Source of the DNA: an uncultured Coriobacteriaceae bacterium
GTDB taxonomy: Bacteria; Actinomycetota; Coriobacteriia; Coriobacteriales; Atopobiaceae
NCBI GenBank assembly: GCA_902791035.1
Contig: CADAUA010000011.1
Location: 31,723 to 95,722 of the forward strand
Direction of reading: 5' to 3'
DNA length: 64,000 nucleotides
Below, piece by piece: positions 1 to 8,888 of the stretch (the first letter of the stretch is position 1; each line of letters starts with the position of its first letter). Position numbers and translations under genes: made by a program. Below the pieces are notes generated by a model. That model worked only from the letters and a program-made list of their open reading frames with translations, did no database searches and was not told the DNA's origin.

Positions 1-231
1 CAAGTAACCACCCAGCGGGCGTCGCGCGTGCGGCGCCCGCCTTGCAAGCGGCCCACTGAGGCCAACGGCGCGTCCGGCCCCGCCGGCCGCCGGGCCAGCC
101 GGACAGGCGAGCGCCCGCCGGCCCCACTGGACCTACCGGCCCACCCGTTGCCGGCGCATCAGACACGAACGGGACCTGCAGCCGCGCGACCTTCTTGCCG
201 TGCGGCACTTCCCGTAGGAAAGGAACTTCCC
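1..231. other. Upstream intergenic region of serA
   Basis: No convincing gene is seen. A GC hairpin (GCGGGCG at 15-21 pairing with CGCCCGC at 34-40) could end a transcript arriving from the left, but no T tract follows it. An AGGAAAGGAA Shine-Dalgarno stretch at about 216-225 serves serA. Open frames that run through here lack a ribosome binding site and look like GC-rich noise. Confidence 0.5.
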
Positions 232-1419
232 ATGGCCAAGCACACCGTCGCAACGCTCAACAACATCGCCCAGGCCGGCCTCGCCGAGCTGGGCCCCGAC
301 TACGCCGTGGTGGACGGCACCGCGGAGGGAGCCCTGGCCGAGGGCGTGGACGCCATCCTCGTGCGCTCCGCAAAGATGCACGACATGGCCCTGCCCGACT
401 CCGTGCGCGCCATCGGCCGCGCCGGCGCCGGGACGAACAACATCCCCGTGGACGAGCTGGCCGAGAAGGGCGTCGTGGTCTTCAACACGCCGGGCGCCAA
501 CGCCAACGGCGTGAAGGAGCTCGTGCTCTGCGGCATGCTGATCGCCTCGCGCGACGTGATCGGCGGCGTGGAGTGGACGCAGAGCAACTCCGACTCCCCC
601 ACCCTGGCCAAGGACGTGGAGAAGTCCAAGAAGAAGTTCGCCGGAAACGAGATCGCGGGCCACAGCCTGGGCGTGATCGGACTCGGCAACATCGGCTCCG
701 AGGTGGCAAACGCCGCGCTCGACCTGGGCATGAAGGTCTACGGCTACGACCCCTTCCTCTCGCTCAAGACGGCCTGGACCATCTCCCGTCGCGTGGTGCA
801 CGTGGAGAACATCGACGACATCTTCGAGAAGTGCGACTACATAACCATCCACGTGCCACTGACCGACGACACCAAGGGCATGATCGGCGCCGACCAGATT
901 GCCAGGATGCGCGACGGCGTGGTGGTTCTCAACTTCGCGCGCGGCGGGCTCGTGGACGACGACGCCATGGCGCAGGCCCTGCTTGCCAGCAAGGTGCGCC
1001 GCTACGTGACGGACTTCCCCAACGAGAAGACCGCAAAGATGAAGGGCTGCATCGCCATCCCGCACCTGGGCGCCTCCACCGAGGAGTCCGAGGAGAACTG
1101 CGCCGTGATGGCGGCCCAGGAGCTCGTGGACTACCTGGAGAACGGCAACATCAAGAACTCCGTGAACTACCCGGCCTGCCAGATGGGCGAGCCCAAGGCG
1201 GCCCAGCGCGTGTGTGTGCTGCACCGCAACGTGCCGAACATGATCGCCTCCATGACAAGCGTCTTTGGCGCTGCGGGCATCAACATCGAGGACATGACCC
1301 ACAAGGCCCGTGGCAACACCGCCTATGCCATCTACGACATCTCGCGTCCGCTCACCGAGGCCGAGGCGGCCGAGGTCCGCGCCATCCCGGGCGTCTTCAG
1401 GGTGGTCCTTTTGGGCTAG
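232..1419 (+). CDS. serA: D-3-phosphoglycerate dehydrogenase with ACT domain
   Basis: This enzyme oxidises 3-phosphoglycerate to 3-phosphohydroxypyruvate with NAD+, the first step of serine synthesis, in the cytoplasm. The 395-aa product has the D-2-hydroxyacid dehydrogenase layout: an N-terminal substrate half containing GRAGAGTNNIP, a Rossmann fold with GLGNIGSEV near residue 148, a catalytic-region motif ARGGLVDDDA, and HLGASTEESEENC near the active site. The last ~75 residues form an ACT domain, the usual serine-sensing module. The ATG at 232 is chosen because a strong AGGAAAGGAA lies just upstream; longer in-frame starts have none. It is followed by a repeat cluster. The family assignment is secure, but activity on phosphoglycerate rather than another 2-hydroxyacid is inferred. 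Confidence 0.9.
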   Translation: MAKHTVATLNNIAQAGLAELGPDYAVVDGTAEGALAEGVDAILVRSAKMHDMALPDSVRAIGRAGAGTNNIPVDELAEKGVVVFNTPGANANGVKELVLCGMLIASRDVIGGVEWTQSNSDSPTLAKDVEKSKKKFAGNEIAGHSLGVIGLGNIGSEVANAALDLGMKVYGYDPFLSLKTAWTISRRVVHVENIDDIFEKCDYITIHVPLTDDTKGMIGADQIARMRDGVVVLNFARGGLVDDDAMAQALLASKVRRYVTDFPNEKTAKMKGCIAIPHLGASTEESEENCAVMAAQELVDYLENGNIKNSVNYPACQMGEPKAAQRVCVLHRNVPNMIASMTSVFGAAGINIEDMTHKARGNTAYAIYDISRPLTEAEAAEVRAIPGVFRVVLLG

Positions 1420-1435
1420 CCGCTGCGGGGCGAAC

Positions 1436-1545
1436 ACGGGGGGTACTCCCCTGTGTTTCACGGGGGAACACGGGGGGAACACGGGGGGTACTCCCCTGTG
1501 TTTGGGAACACGGGGGAGTACCCCCTGTGTTTGCTGTGTTTGGGT
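1436..1545. repeat. GTAC-centred palindromic repeat cluster (family A)
   Basis: Three imperfect copies of a palindrome of the form AACAC-G5-GTAC-YCCCC-GTGTT start 17 nt after the serA stop. The unit recurs at 18261-18359, 43291-43319, 44455-44519, 48730-48758 and 60407-60434, always just downstream of a stop codon. It may fold in RNA as a stabilising or terminating hairpin. No function is known. Confidence 0.8.
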
Positions 1546-1623
1546 GCGCGGCAACGTTACGTTTTCACTTCCCATGCAGGTTCTCGCACACGCGGGGGCC
1601 TGCATGCTTTATAGTCGGTAGCA

Positions 1624-1639
1624 CTTTAGCGTACTAAAG
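1624..1639. promoter_or_regulatory. Perfect palindrome upstream of ABC transporter operon, candidate operator
   Basis: CTTTAG-CGTA-CTAAAG is a perfect 16-bp inverted repeat about 45 nt before the transporter start codon. A possible -10 box (TATAGT) lies just upstream at about 1610-1615, which puts the palindrome near the transcription start, a typical repressor position. The cognate regulator is unknown. Confidence 0.4.
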
Positions 1640-1682
1640 CGGCGCGGGCGGAAGGCTTGCGCCCCATGGGAAGGGGAACCAC

Positions 1683-2564
1683 ATGAAGAAGCGTCACCTC
1701 CTGCAGCTCCTGACCGGCGCCATGGCGGCGCTCTTTGCCGTCGTGCTTCTTGCCGGCTGCGGCGGGTCGAGCGCCGGCTCGAGCGCCGGCGACTCGGCGG
1801 CCTCCGGCTCCGACTCCACCAGCTCCGCCGCCGCGGACGACGGCTCCGCCACCGCCACCGGCAAGCTCATCGTGGGCTTCGACTCCGCCTACCCGCCCTA
1901 CGGCTACGTGGGCGACGACGGCCAGTACACCGGCTTCGACCTGGAGCTCGCCCAGGAGGTGGCCAAGCGCAACGGCTGGGAGGTCCAGCTCGAGCCCATC
2001 GACTGGGACGCCAAGGACACCCTGCTCAACTCCGGCGCCATCAACTGCATCTGGAACGGCTTTACCGTGGAGGGCCGCGAGAGCGACTACACCTTCTCCA
2101 GCCCCTACATGCTCAACGGCCAGGTGGTGGTCGTTAAGGCCGGCTCCGACATCAAGGACCTGGACGACCTGGCGGGCAAGGCCGTGATCACCCAGGTGGA
2201 CTCCGCGGCGCTCGAGGTCCTGGAGGGCGACAAGGCCGACCTGGCCGCGACCTTTGGCAGCCTGGAGACCATCGGCGACTACAACACGGCCTTCATGCAG
2301 CTCGAGTCCGGCGCCGTGGATGCCGTGGCCTGCGACCTCTCCATCGCTGCCTACCAGCTCTCCGCCAAGCCCGACGCCTACGTCCAGCTCGACGAGGCCC
2401 TCTCCACCGAGCACTACGCCGTGGGCCTCAAGAAGGGCGACGACGCCACGGCCAAGACCATCGACGAGACCCTCAAGGCCATGGACCAGGACGGCTTTAT
2501 CAAGGACCTGTGCGACAAGTACGCCGACCAGGGCATCTCCTACGACAACTGGTGCCTGGAGTAG
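1683..2564 (+). CDS. Amino acid ABC transporter substrate-binding lipoprotein
   Basis: The extracytoplasmic binding component of a polar amino acid uptake system is anchored to the membrane as a lipoprotein. It is 293 aa long. The signal peptide starts MKKRHLLQLL and ends in the lipobox LAGC near residue 25, followed by a Ser/Ala/Gly linker to about residue 58. The SBP_bac_3 domain opens with the typical KLIVGFDSAYPPYGY and contains YTGFDLELAQEVAKRNGW. The start has GGGGAACC upstream. It leads a three-gene operon with the permease and ATPase. The family is clear. The ligand cannot be read from sequence; cystine, glutamine or another polar amino acid are possible. Confidence 0.88.
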   Translation: MKKRHLLQLLTGAMAALFAVVLLAGCGGSSAGSSAGDSAASGSDSTSSAAADDGSATATGKLIVGFDSAYPPYGYVGDDGQYTGFDLELAQEVAKRNGWEVQLEPIDWDAKDTLLNSGAINCIWNGFTVEGRESDYTFSSPYMLNGQVVVVKAGSDIKDLDDLAGKAVITQVDSAALEVLEGDKADLAATFGSLETIGDYNTAFMQLESGAVDAVACDLSIAAYQLSAKPDAYVQLDEALSTEHYAVGLKKGDDATAKTIDETLKAMDQDGFIKDLCDKYADQGISYDNWCLE

Positions 2565-2597
2565 GCCTGGCGACTCGGGCCGACGGCCGGCACTGCT

Positions 2598-2628
2598 GAG
2601 GGGGCCTTCGCGCCGCGGAGGCCCCCTC
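2598..2628 (+). terminator. Intra-operon GC hairpin between binding protein and permease
   Basis: A 9-bp perfect stem (GAGGGGGCC at 2598-2606 with GGCCCCCTC at 2620-2628) and a 13-nt loop lie in the 83-nt gap. There is no T tract. This suggests partial attenuation or protection of the upstream mRNA, which would give excess binding protein over membrane components. This is an inference from position. Confidence 0.5.
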
Positions 2629-2647
2629 GCCACGAAAGGGGACGTGC

Positions 2648-3301
2648 GTGGACTTCCTTACAATGTGCGGGATGCTGGGCAGCGGTTTTCTCGTGAGCCT
2701 GCAGATCTTTTCCCTGACCCTCCTGGGGGCGCTGCCGCTGGGTCTGCCCGTGGCCCTGGCGCGCATGAGCAAGGTCCGGCCGCTGGCCGCCATCGCGCGC
2801 TTCTACATATCAATTATGCGCGGCACCCCACTCATGCTGCAGATGTTCGCCATCTACTTCGTGCCCTACTACGTGTTTGGCGTGAGTCTCACGACCGACA
2901 GCAAGTGGCAGGCCACCATCGTCGCCTTCATCATCAACTATGCGGCCTACTTCGCCGAGATCTACCGGTCGGGCATCCAATCCATCCCGCGCGGCCAGTA
3001 CGAGGCGGCCGAGGTGCTGGGCTACTCGGGCGGACAGACCTTCTTTCGCATCGTGCTGCCCCAGGTGGTCAAGCGCATCCTGCCCAGCATCACGAACGAG
3101 GTGATCACCCTGGTCAAGGACACGTCGCTGGCCTTCTCGATCGGCGTGATCGAGATGTTCACCGTGGCCAAGCAGCTGGTGGCCTCGCAGGTGAGCATGC
3201 TGCCCTTCGCCATAGCCGCGGCCTTCTACTGGGTCTTCAACCTGCTGATCGACGCCCTGGCCACCCGCGTGGAAAGAAAGCTGGACTACTACCATGACTG
3301 A
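2648..3301 (+). CDS. Amino acid ABC transporter permease
   Basis: This is the integral membrane subunit of the polar amino acid transporter (HisM/GlnP family), 217 aa with about five hydrophobic helices. The conserved start [10 protein letters not shown] sits near residue 60, and the EAA loop is visible as [21 protein letters not shown] near residue 120, where the ATPase couples. The start is GTG at 2648 with AAAGGGG seven nt upstream. Its last codons overlap the ATG of the ATPase gene by 8 bp, so the two are probably translationally coupled. It forms the channel with the binding protein encoded upstream. Confidence 0.9.
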   Translation: MDFLTMCGMLGSGFLVSLQIFSLTLLGALPLGLPVALARMSKVRPLAAIARFYISIMRGTPLMLQMFAIYFVPYYVFGVSLTTDSKWQATIVAFIINYAAYFAEIYRSGIQSIPRGQYEAAEVLGYSGGQTFFRIVLPQVVKRILPSITNEVITLVKDTSLAFSIGVIEMFTVAKQLVASQVSMLPFAIAAAFYWVFNLLIDALATRVERKLDYYHD

Positions 3302-4148
3302 TGCTAGCGAGAAGGACGTCGAGCAGGCGGGCGCGGCGAGGACCACCCAGGCGGCGCAGGCGGGCGCGGCGGACGGCACGCGGGCGGCGGCACCCACCAA
3401 GTCCCCCATCGTGTCCGTGCGGCACGCCCGCAAGGCCTTCGGCTCCGTGCCCGTGCTGCGCGACATCACGCTCGAGGTGGAGCCCGGCGAGGTCGTGGCC
3501 ATCATAGGCCCCTCGGGCGGCGGCAAGTCCACCCTGCTGCGCTGCATGACGCTGCTGGAGCGCCTGGACGGCGGCGACCTTGCCTACGGGGACCTGGCCG
3601 TGGCCGCGGACGGCGTCTATGGCAACAAGGACGTGCTGGCCCGGGCGCGATCGCGCTTTGGCCTCGTCTTCCAGAACTACAACCTCTTCCCGCACTTCTC
3701 GGTGCTCCGCAACGTGATGGACGCGCCGGTGGTGGTGCAGAGGCGCGACCGCGCGGAGGTGGAGGCCCAGGCCCGCGCGCTCATAGCCAAGATGGGGCTC
3801 GAGGGCAACGAGGACAAGGTCCCCTGCCAGCTCTCCGGCGGCCAGCAGCAGCGCGCGAGCATCGCCCGGGCGCTCGCCATGAATCCCGAGGTCATGTACT
3901 TCGACGAGCCCACGAGCGCCCTCGACCCCGAGCTCACGGCCGAGGTCCTGCGCGTGATGCGGGGCCTGGCCGCCGAGCACATGACCATGGTGGTGGTCAC
4001 GCACGAGATGTCCTTCGCGCGCGACGTGGCCGACCGCGTGGTCTTCATGGACGGGGGCGTGATCGTAGAGCAGGGACCGGCCGACCAGGTGATCAACCAC
4101 CCCCGGCAGGAGCGCACCCGCGCCTTCCTGGCCCAGCGCGAGGCCTAG
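3294..4148 (+). CDS. Amino acid ABC transporter ATP-binding protein
   Basis: The cytoplasmic ATPase of the polar amino acid transporter has 284 aa. It carries Walker [10 protein letters not shown] near residue 70, the signature LSGGQQQR, Walker [13 protein letters not shown], and the H-loop [10 protein letters not shown], in the GlnQ order. It differs from standard 240-250 aa GlnQ proteins by an Ala/Gln/Thr-rich N-terminal extension of about 35 residues, which looks disordered. An internal start nearer the domain is possible. It overlaps the permease gene by 8 bp and is the last gene of the operon. The stop is 12 nt before a large composite repeat. Confidence 0.92.
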   Translation: MTDASEKDVEQAGAARTTQAAQAGAADGTRAAAPTKSPIVSVRHARKAFGSVPVLRDITLEVEPGEVVAIIGPSGGGKSTLLRCMTLLERLDGGDLAYGDLAVAADGVYGNKDVLARARSRFGLVFQNYNLFPHFSVLRNVMDAPVVVQRRDRAEVEAQARALIAKMGLEGNEDKVPCQLSGGQQQRASIARALAMNPEVMYFDEPTSALDPELTAEVLRVMRGLAAEHMTMVVVTHEMSFARDVADRVVFMDGGVIVEQGPADQVINHPRQERTRAFLAQREA

Positions 4149-4160
4149 CGTCACAGAGGT

Positions 4161-4287
4161 TGTCACAGAAGTGTCAGTCACTTTTGTGACATTTCACAAT
4201 TGATGAAAGACCCGGAAGCCGTGCGGCCCCGGGTCCTTGTTGTATCAATTTTCGAATGTCACAGAAGTGACTGACACTTTTGTGACA
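4161..4287. repeat. Composite nested-palindrome element, copy 1
   Basis: This 127-bp element has three nested inverted repeats. The outer 33-bp arms (4161-4193 and 4255-4287) are near-perfect inverted copies, and each arm is itself palindromic (TGTCACARAAGTG...CACTTTTGTGACA). Inside lie AATTGAT/ATCAATT (4198-4204, 4244-4250) and a central GC stem GACCCGG/CCGGGTC (4209-4235). The right arm ends exactly at the stop codon of the phosphoketolase gene. The element separates two convergent genes and probably acts as a bidirectional terminator. Copy 2 is at 6897-7022. Confidence 0.85.
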
Positions 4288-6792
4288 CTACTCGTTGTCG
4301 CCGCCGGTGGCCTTGGTGGCGCTCACGGCAGAGCCGCGGTCCTTGGCGCCGTGCCAGACCCAGTCGGTATAGGCCGGGTGGTCGAAGCCCCTCTCCACCG
4401 CGAAGTCGAAGGCCTCCTGGCGGAACCGCTCCCACTCGGCGATCTGGCCGGCCCAGCGGTCGGCGTCGACCATGCGTAGGACGTCCGCGGCCAAGGCCCA
4501 GCGGTCCATGTGGTTGAGGCGCAGCATGTCGTACGGGGTGGTCGTGGAGCCCTGCTCCTCGTAGCCGTGCACGTGCCAGTTGTCGTGGCCGGGACGGTCC
4601 CACACCAGCCGGCGGATCGTGCCGGGATAGGCGTGGAAGGCAAAGAGGACGGGCTTGTCTGCAGAGAAGAGCTCGACGAACCTCTCGTCGCTCATGGCGC
4701 GGTCGTTCTCGCTCGCGTTCTGGATGGAGAGAAGCTCCACCACGTTGACCACGCGGACGTGCACGCCCAGGCCGTCCAGCAGCTCGACGGCGGCCATGGT
4801 CTCCTGCGTGGGAACGTCGCCGCAGCAGGCAAGCACGATCTGGCAGTCGTCGTCGCTCGTGGCGGTGCTCGCCCACTCCCACTCCGCGGCGCCCACCGCC
4901 AGCTCCTCGCGGGCCTCGTCCAGCGTGACCCAGGTGGGGGCGGGCTGCTTGCCGGCAAAGATGCCGTTGATGCAGTTGGTGGAGGCGTAGGCGCGCTCGG
5001 CCACGGCCAGCAGGAGGTTGGCGTCGGCCGGGTAGTAGACGTTGACCACGTGGTCGTTGTTGAAGCACTTGTTTAGAAGGACGTCCACGAAGCCCGGGTC
5101 CTGGTGGGAGAAGCCGTTGTGGTCCTGGCGCCACACGTGGCTGGAGAGGAGCATGTTGAGGCCGCTGATGGGGCGGCGCCAGCCGATGTGGCGCACCGTG
5201 GCCTCGAGCCACTTGGCGTGCTGGTTGACCATGGAGTCCACGATATGCACGAAGGACTCGTAGCTCGACCACAGGCCGTGGCGGCCGGTGAGCAGGTAGC
5301 CCTCAAGCAGGCCCTCGCACTGGTGCTCGGAGAGCTGCTCGATCACATTGCCCACGGGCGCCAGGTGCTCGTCGTTGGCGGGATCGTCGTTGAGCTGGCC
5401 GTTGAACCACTGCTTGTCGGTCACCTGGTAGCTGGGCTGCAGGCGGTTGGAGGCCGTCTCGTCGGGGCCGAAGATGCGGAACCTGTCGCGGTTGCGGTTG
5501 ACGAGCTCGGCCGTGTACTCGCCCAGCACGCGGGTGGCCTCGGTGGCGCCGGATCCGTGGCCGTCGCGCTCGACGTCGATGGCGTAGCTCTCGGCACTGG
5601 GGAGCTCGAGCTCGGTGCGCAGCAGGCCGCCGTTGGCGTTGGGGTTGGCGCCCAGACGGAGCTCCCCCTGGGGCATGAACTCGGTGACCTCGGGGCGGAT
5701 GGCGCCCTTGTCGTCGAAGAGCTCGGCCGGCTCGTAGGACTCCAGCCAGCCCTTGAGGACCTGAAAGTGGGCCTCGGTGTCGCGCGCGGAGGCCAGCGGT
5801 ACCTGGTGGGCGCGCCAGGAGCCCTCGGTCTTCTTGCCGTCGATCTCCTTGGGGCAGGTCCAGCCCTTGGGGGTGCGGAAGACGATCATGGGATAGAAGG
5901 GCCGCGACGCCTCGCCGGCCGCCGCGCGGGACTTGATGTCGCAGATCTCGTCGAAGACGGCCTCGAGCAGCGCGGCGAAGCGGCGGTGGATGGAGAGGTG
6001 GTCCTCGTCATCAAAGCCGGCCACGAAGTTGTAGGGGTGGTAGCCCATGCCGCGGAAGAACTCGTCGCGCTCGGCGTCGGAGATGCGGGCCAGGATCGTG
6101 GGGTTGGCGATCTTGTAGCCGTTGAGGTGCAGGATGGGCAGGACGATGCCGTCGGTGAGAGGGTCCATGAACTTGTTGGTCTGCCAGGAGGTGGCAAGCG
6201 GGCCCGTCTCGGCCTCGCCGTCGCCCACCACGGCCACGGCCAGCATCGAGGGGTTGTCGAGCACGGAGCCGTAGGCGTGGGAGAGCACGTAGCCCAGCTC
6301 GCCGCCCTCGTGGATGGAGCCCGGGGTCTCGGGGGCGTAGTGGCTGGGGATGCCGCCGGGATAGGAGAATTGGCGGAAGAAGTGCTGGAGGCCGGCCTCG
6401 TCGTCGGTGATGTCGGGACGGACCTCGCGATAGGTGCCGTCGAGCAGGGACTGCGCGGTGCCGGCGGGGCCGCCGTGGCCGGGACCCATGAGGAAGATGG
6501 CGTTCTGCTGGTGGTCGCGAATCAGGCGGTTGACGTGCCCAAAGAGGAAGTTCACGCCGGGCGTGGTGCCCCAGTGGCCCACCAGGCGGTGCTTGACGTC
6601 CTCGCGCGTGAAGCCGTCGGGGCCCTCGGCGTTGTGGAAGTCCGGGCGCATGAGGGGATTGGAGCGCAGGTAGATCTGGCCCACGGAGAGGTAGTTCGCG
6701 CAGCGCCAGTACCTGTCGACCCAGGCGACCTCCTCCTCGCTCACGGAACGGTTGAGCTTATGCCACGGGGTGCCGATGACTGGCTGCGACAT
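4288..6792 (-). CDS. xfp: Xylulose-5-phosphate/fructose-6-phosphate phosphoketolase
   Basis: This cytoplasmic thiamine-diphosphate enzyme splits xylulose 5-phosphate (and often fructose 6-phosphate) with phosphate into acetyl phosphate and a triose or tetrose phosphate. It is the key step of heterofermentative pentose use and the bifid shunt. The 834-aa length is typical. Visible motifs are [15 protein letters not shown], the TPP-binding region [17 protein letters not shown] near residue 190, and [14 protein letters not shown] in the central domain. The ATG at 6792 is preferred to an upstream start because AAGGAGAAGG directly precedes it. Composite repeats bound the gene on both sides. An operator-like sequence shared with the sugar island lies upstream, which fits a role after the transketolase. 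Confidence 0.95.
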   Translation of the reverse strand: MSQPVIGTPWHKLNRSVSEEEVAWVDRYWRCANYLSVGQIYLRSNPLMRPDFHNAEGPDGFTREDVKHRLVGHWGTTPGVNFLFGHVNRLIRDHQQNAIFLMGPGHGGPAGTAQSLLDGTYREVRPDITDDEAGLQHFFRQFSYPGGIPSHYAPETPGSIHEGGELGYVLSHAYGSVLDNPSMLAVAVVGDGEAETGPLATSWQTNKFMDPLTDGIVLPILHLNGYKIANPTILARISDAERDEFFRGMGYHPYNFVAGFDDEDHLSIHRRFAALLEAVFDEICDIKSRAAAGEASRPFYPMIVFRTPKGWTCPKEIDGKKTEGSWRAHQVPLASARDTEAHFQVLKGWLESYEPAELFDDKGAIRPEVTEFMPQGELRLGANPNANGGLLRTELELPSAESYAIDVERDGHGSGATEATRVLGEYTAELVNRNRDRFRIFGPDETASNRLQPSYQVTDKQWFNGQLNDDPANDEHLAPVGNVIEQLSEHQCEGLLEGYLLTGRHGLWSSYESFVHIVDSMVNQHAKWLEATVRHIGWRRPISGLNMLLSSHVWRQDHNGFSHQDPGFVDVLLNKCFNNDHVVNVYYPADANLLLAVAERAYASTNCINGIFAGKQPAPTWVTLDEAREELAVGAAEWEWASTATSDDDCQIVLACCGDVPTQETMAAVELLDGLGVHVRVVNVVELLSIQNASENDRAMSDERFVELFSADKPVLFAFHAYPGTIRRLVWDRPGHDNWHVHGYEEQGSTTTPYDMLRLNHMDRWALAADVLRMVDADRWAGQIAEWERFRQEAFDFAVERGFDHPAYTDWVWHGAKDRGSAVSATKATGGDNE

Positions 6793-6878
6793 GCCTTCTC
6801 CTTTGGATGATGCGTGCTCTTGGATTCCTGCTGCCAATAGTCTATGTGGCGCGGCGTTTACTATTCGAGTGATTTGAA

Positions 6879-6899
6879 TTTACTAAATGCGATAGTTGT
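6879..6899. promoter_or_regulatory. Degenerate copy of the TTTACT-N9-AGTAAA operator upstream of xfp
   Basis: TTTACT at 6879-6884, nine nt, then AGTTGT at 6894-6899 resembles the perfect palindrome at 21695-21715; the two share TTTACTAAAT. The mismatching right half coincides with the start of the composite repeat at 6897, as if the repeat had replaced the end of the site. Function is inferred from similarity only. Confidence 0.35.
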
Positions 6900-7022
6900 C
6901 ACAAAAGTGTCAGTCACTTCTGTGACATTCAACACTTGATGCAAAAGGACCCGGTTGCCAAGCGGCTCCCGGGTCTTCATCAATTACGCAATGTCACAAA
7001 AGTGACTGACACTTTTGTGACA
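6897..7022. repeat. Composite nested-palindrome element, copy 2
   Basis: This 126-bp element has the same architecture as the copy at 4161-4287: 33-bp inverted arms (6897-6929 and 6990-7022), an inner TTGATG/CATCAA pair, and a central GACCCGG/CCGGGTC stem. The right arm again ends at the base before a stop codon, here that of the JetD-like gene. On the minus strand the central stem is followed by CTTTTG, a weak terminator signature between this gene and xfp. Confidence 0.85.
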
Positions 7023-8888
7023 CTAGAGGTCGCGACGGGTCAGAATCTCCTGCGGGACCAGCCGGCAGCCCTCCACCACCGCACGCGCGTAGGCGGCCGC
7101 CTCCTCGGTGAGCCCCTCCGTCAGCATGGACATGTCAGGCATGCCGATGTTCACCTGGCCCGTCTGCTCGTTGTCGGCCGGCTCGGGGTAGCGCTCCTGC
7201 GCGCGCTCCACCATGAGCTGGTAGGCCGGGAAGAAGGGCTTGAAGGGGTACTGCTCGCCCAGGACGTCGCGCAGCCGCATCATGATATCGATGCCCGCGC
7301 GGTCGATGTCGCCCCAGTAGAGGACCTCGAGGGAGTCCGCGCCCAGCGTGTCCAGCAGGAGTGCCAGGCGGTTGTGCTCGAGCACGGGCGTGCCGCCGCC
7401 CAGGACCACCGCATGGATGCGCTCGCCCAGTATGGTCGTGCGGCCCTCCTCGTACATGAGGTCGTGGACGTCGAGCCAGGGGTCAAGGTTCTCGGTCACG
7501 AGCACGCGCATGTGCTTGCGGCGGCGCGGCGCGTGGTAGAGAAGGTCGGGCTTGGGCATGGGGCGATGGCGGATGATGTCCTCCATGCCCATGGCGCGCA
7601 GGAGCTTGTGGCCGTCGGAGCCATACTCGAAGAACTTCTCGTCGCCGCCCATTTGGTAGGCAAGCTGGCGGCGCGTGATGTCGCCGGGCAGGGCGCCGTT
7701 TACGAGCGCGTCGTTTATGCCGATGAGCTCGCGCTCGTAGAGGGTGTAGGCGCCGGGGTGGGAGAGCAGCCAGCCGTTGAGCCAGAAGCGCTGGTCGAGC
7801 TCCAGGATGCGCGAGCGGACCTCGGTCTCGCTGGGGCCGCCGCGGCGCACGTAGGGCACGTCGGCCAGCTGGGTGGGCTTGCCGGAGTTGGAGGCGTCGC
7901 CAGCGCCGCTGCGGCGGGGCTTGCCCCGCAGGCGCCGCCCGCGGGTGCGGCGCGGCTCCGGCGTGCCGGTGGCGTCGGGGGTCGTGTCGCGCTCGGGCGC
8001 GGCATCTGGGTCGCTGTCACCGAGGTCTGACCTTCTGTCACCGGGGTCAGACCTTCTGTCACCGGGGTCTGACCTTCTGTCACCGGGGTCTGACCTTCTG
8101 TCATCAAGATCCGGGCCTGCGGAGAAGGGCTCCGCGGTCGCGGGCGGCATCTCGTCGACGTCCTTCTCGATGGGAGTGCCATCGCCGGCAACGGCCTTGG
8201 CAGCGTTTGCGTCCGCGACGGGCTCGTCGGAGGCAGACACGTCGTCCTTGACCGGCTGAGCGGTCGGCGCTGCGGACGAGCGCGTGTGGGTGCGCCTGCG
8301 GCGGCGCGAGGGCTTGTTGGCAGGTGCCGGGGCAGATGCGTCCGAAGGCTCGGGCACGGGCTCGGGCTCGGCTGCGTGCTCGACCTCGGCTGCAGCCGAG
8401 CCTTGGCCCTCCGGCCCGGCCTCGACCGCCTGAGGCAGAGCGTCACCGTCGGACTCCCCCGCCGCGACGTCGCCCTTGTCCTCACCCGCGCCTTCTAGGC
8501 CAGTCGAGTCCTCGTCTGCCCCGGAGGCCTCCTCAGCGGCGATCTCCGGCTCGGCGGAGACCTCGGCGCCCGCCTCGTCCGCCTCAGGCGCGCCAGGCTC
8601 CGCGGCGTCAGCCGCCACGTCGAGCCGAAGCGTGTAGACCCCCTCGCAGCCCTCCACGGGTGCCAGTACCGTCGAGCGCATGGCCGACTCGAGCGCGTCG
8701 CGATACTTGCCGTGGCGCTTGAGCAGCTGCGCGATGTCCTCGTCGGTGATCACGTCGCCCTGCACGCGCACGAGCGAGCTCGCCACGGAGGCCGCCTTGT
8801 TGCGCAGCGAGGGCTCGAGCACGCGGCTCATGGCCTCGCGCAGGGTCTCGAGGTTGGCGCGCTCCTGGTCGGTTAGCTTTCTGGCCAT
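7023..8888 (-). CDS. JetD-like (DUF2220, Toprim-type) C-terminal domain protein with long disordered linker
   Basis: The 621-aa product has three parts. Residues 1-115 are helical and charged (MARKLTDQERANLETLR). Residues about 115-345 are an Ala/Glu/Pro/Asp-rich low-complexity linker with four 7-residue DRRSDPG repeats. Residues about 350-621 resemble the C-terminal domain of Wadjet protein JetD: VTENLDPWLDV, then VVLGGG, then VLYWGDIDRAGIDIMMRLR, the acidic Toprim-like DxD site. JetD is the plasmid-cleaving nuclease of Wadjet. The partners JetA, JetB and JetC are absent here, so this is an orphan of unproven role. The start has AAAGGAAC upstream. Confidence 0.6.
   Translation of the reverse strand: MARKLTDQERANLETLREAMSRVLEPSLRNKAASVASSLVRVQGDVITDEDIAQLLKRHGKYRDALESAMRSTVLAPVEGCEGVYTLRLDVAADAAEPGAPEADEAGAEVSAEPEIAAEEASGADEDSTGLEGAGEDKGDVAAGESDGDALPQAVEAGPEGQGSAAAEVEHAAEPEPVPEPSDASAPAPANKPSRRRRRTHTRSSAAPTAQPVKDDVSASDEPVADANAAKAVAGDGTPIEKDVDEMPPATAEPFSAGPDLDDRRSDPGDRRSDPGDRRSDPGDRRSDLGDSDPDAAPERDTTPDATGTPEPRRTRGRRLRGKPRRSGAGDASNSGKPTQLADVPYVRRGGPSETEVRSRILELDQRFWLNGWLLSHPGAYTLYERELIGINDALVNGALPGDITRRQLAYQMGGDEKFFEYGSDGHKLLRAMGMEDIIRHRPMPKPDLLYHAPRRRKHMRVLVTENLDPWLDVHDLMYEEGRTTILGERIHAVVLGGGTPVLEHNRLALLLDTLGADSLEVLYWGDIDRAGIDIMMRLRDVLGEQYPFKPFFPAYQLMVERAQERYPEPADNEQTGQVNIGMPDMSMLTEGLTEEAAAYARAVVEGCRLVPQEILTRRDL
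8016..8099 (-). repeat. In-frame 21-bp tandem repeat inside the JetD-like gene
   Basis: Four copies (starting 8016, 8037, 8058, 8079) of a 21-bp unit, GTCACCGGGGTCTGACCTTC plus one base, encode the heptapeptide DRRSDPG. The same DNA motif occurs outside genes, for example at about 56031-56060, so an intergenic repeat appears to have expanded inside a coding sequence at a tolerated linker. Confidence 0.85.

Noticed and set aside
133..1605. Long minus-strand open frame opposite serA
   Set aside because: High G+C third positions keep antisense frames open; the product is His/Val/Gly-rich without family motifs or a ribosome binding site, and the opposite frame is a clear SerA.
5104..6810. 568-codon plus-strand frame opposite phosphoketolase
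   Set aside because: Low-complexity Val/Gly/Ala/Leu composition typical of an antisense shadow; the minus-strand protein is unmistakable.
7023..8888. Complete Wadjet defence system
   Set aside because: Only a JetD-like C-terminal domain is found; no JetA, JetB or JetC within reach on either strand.
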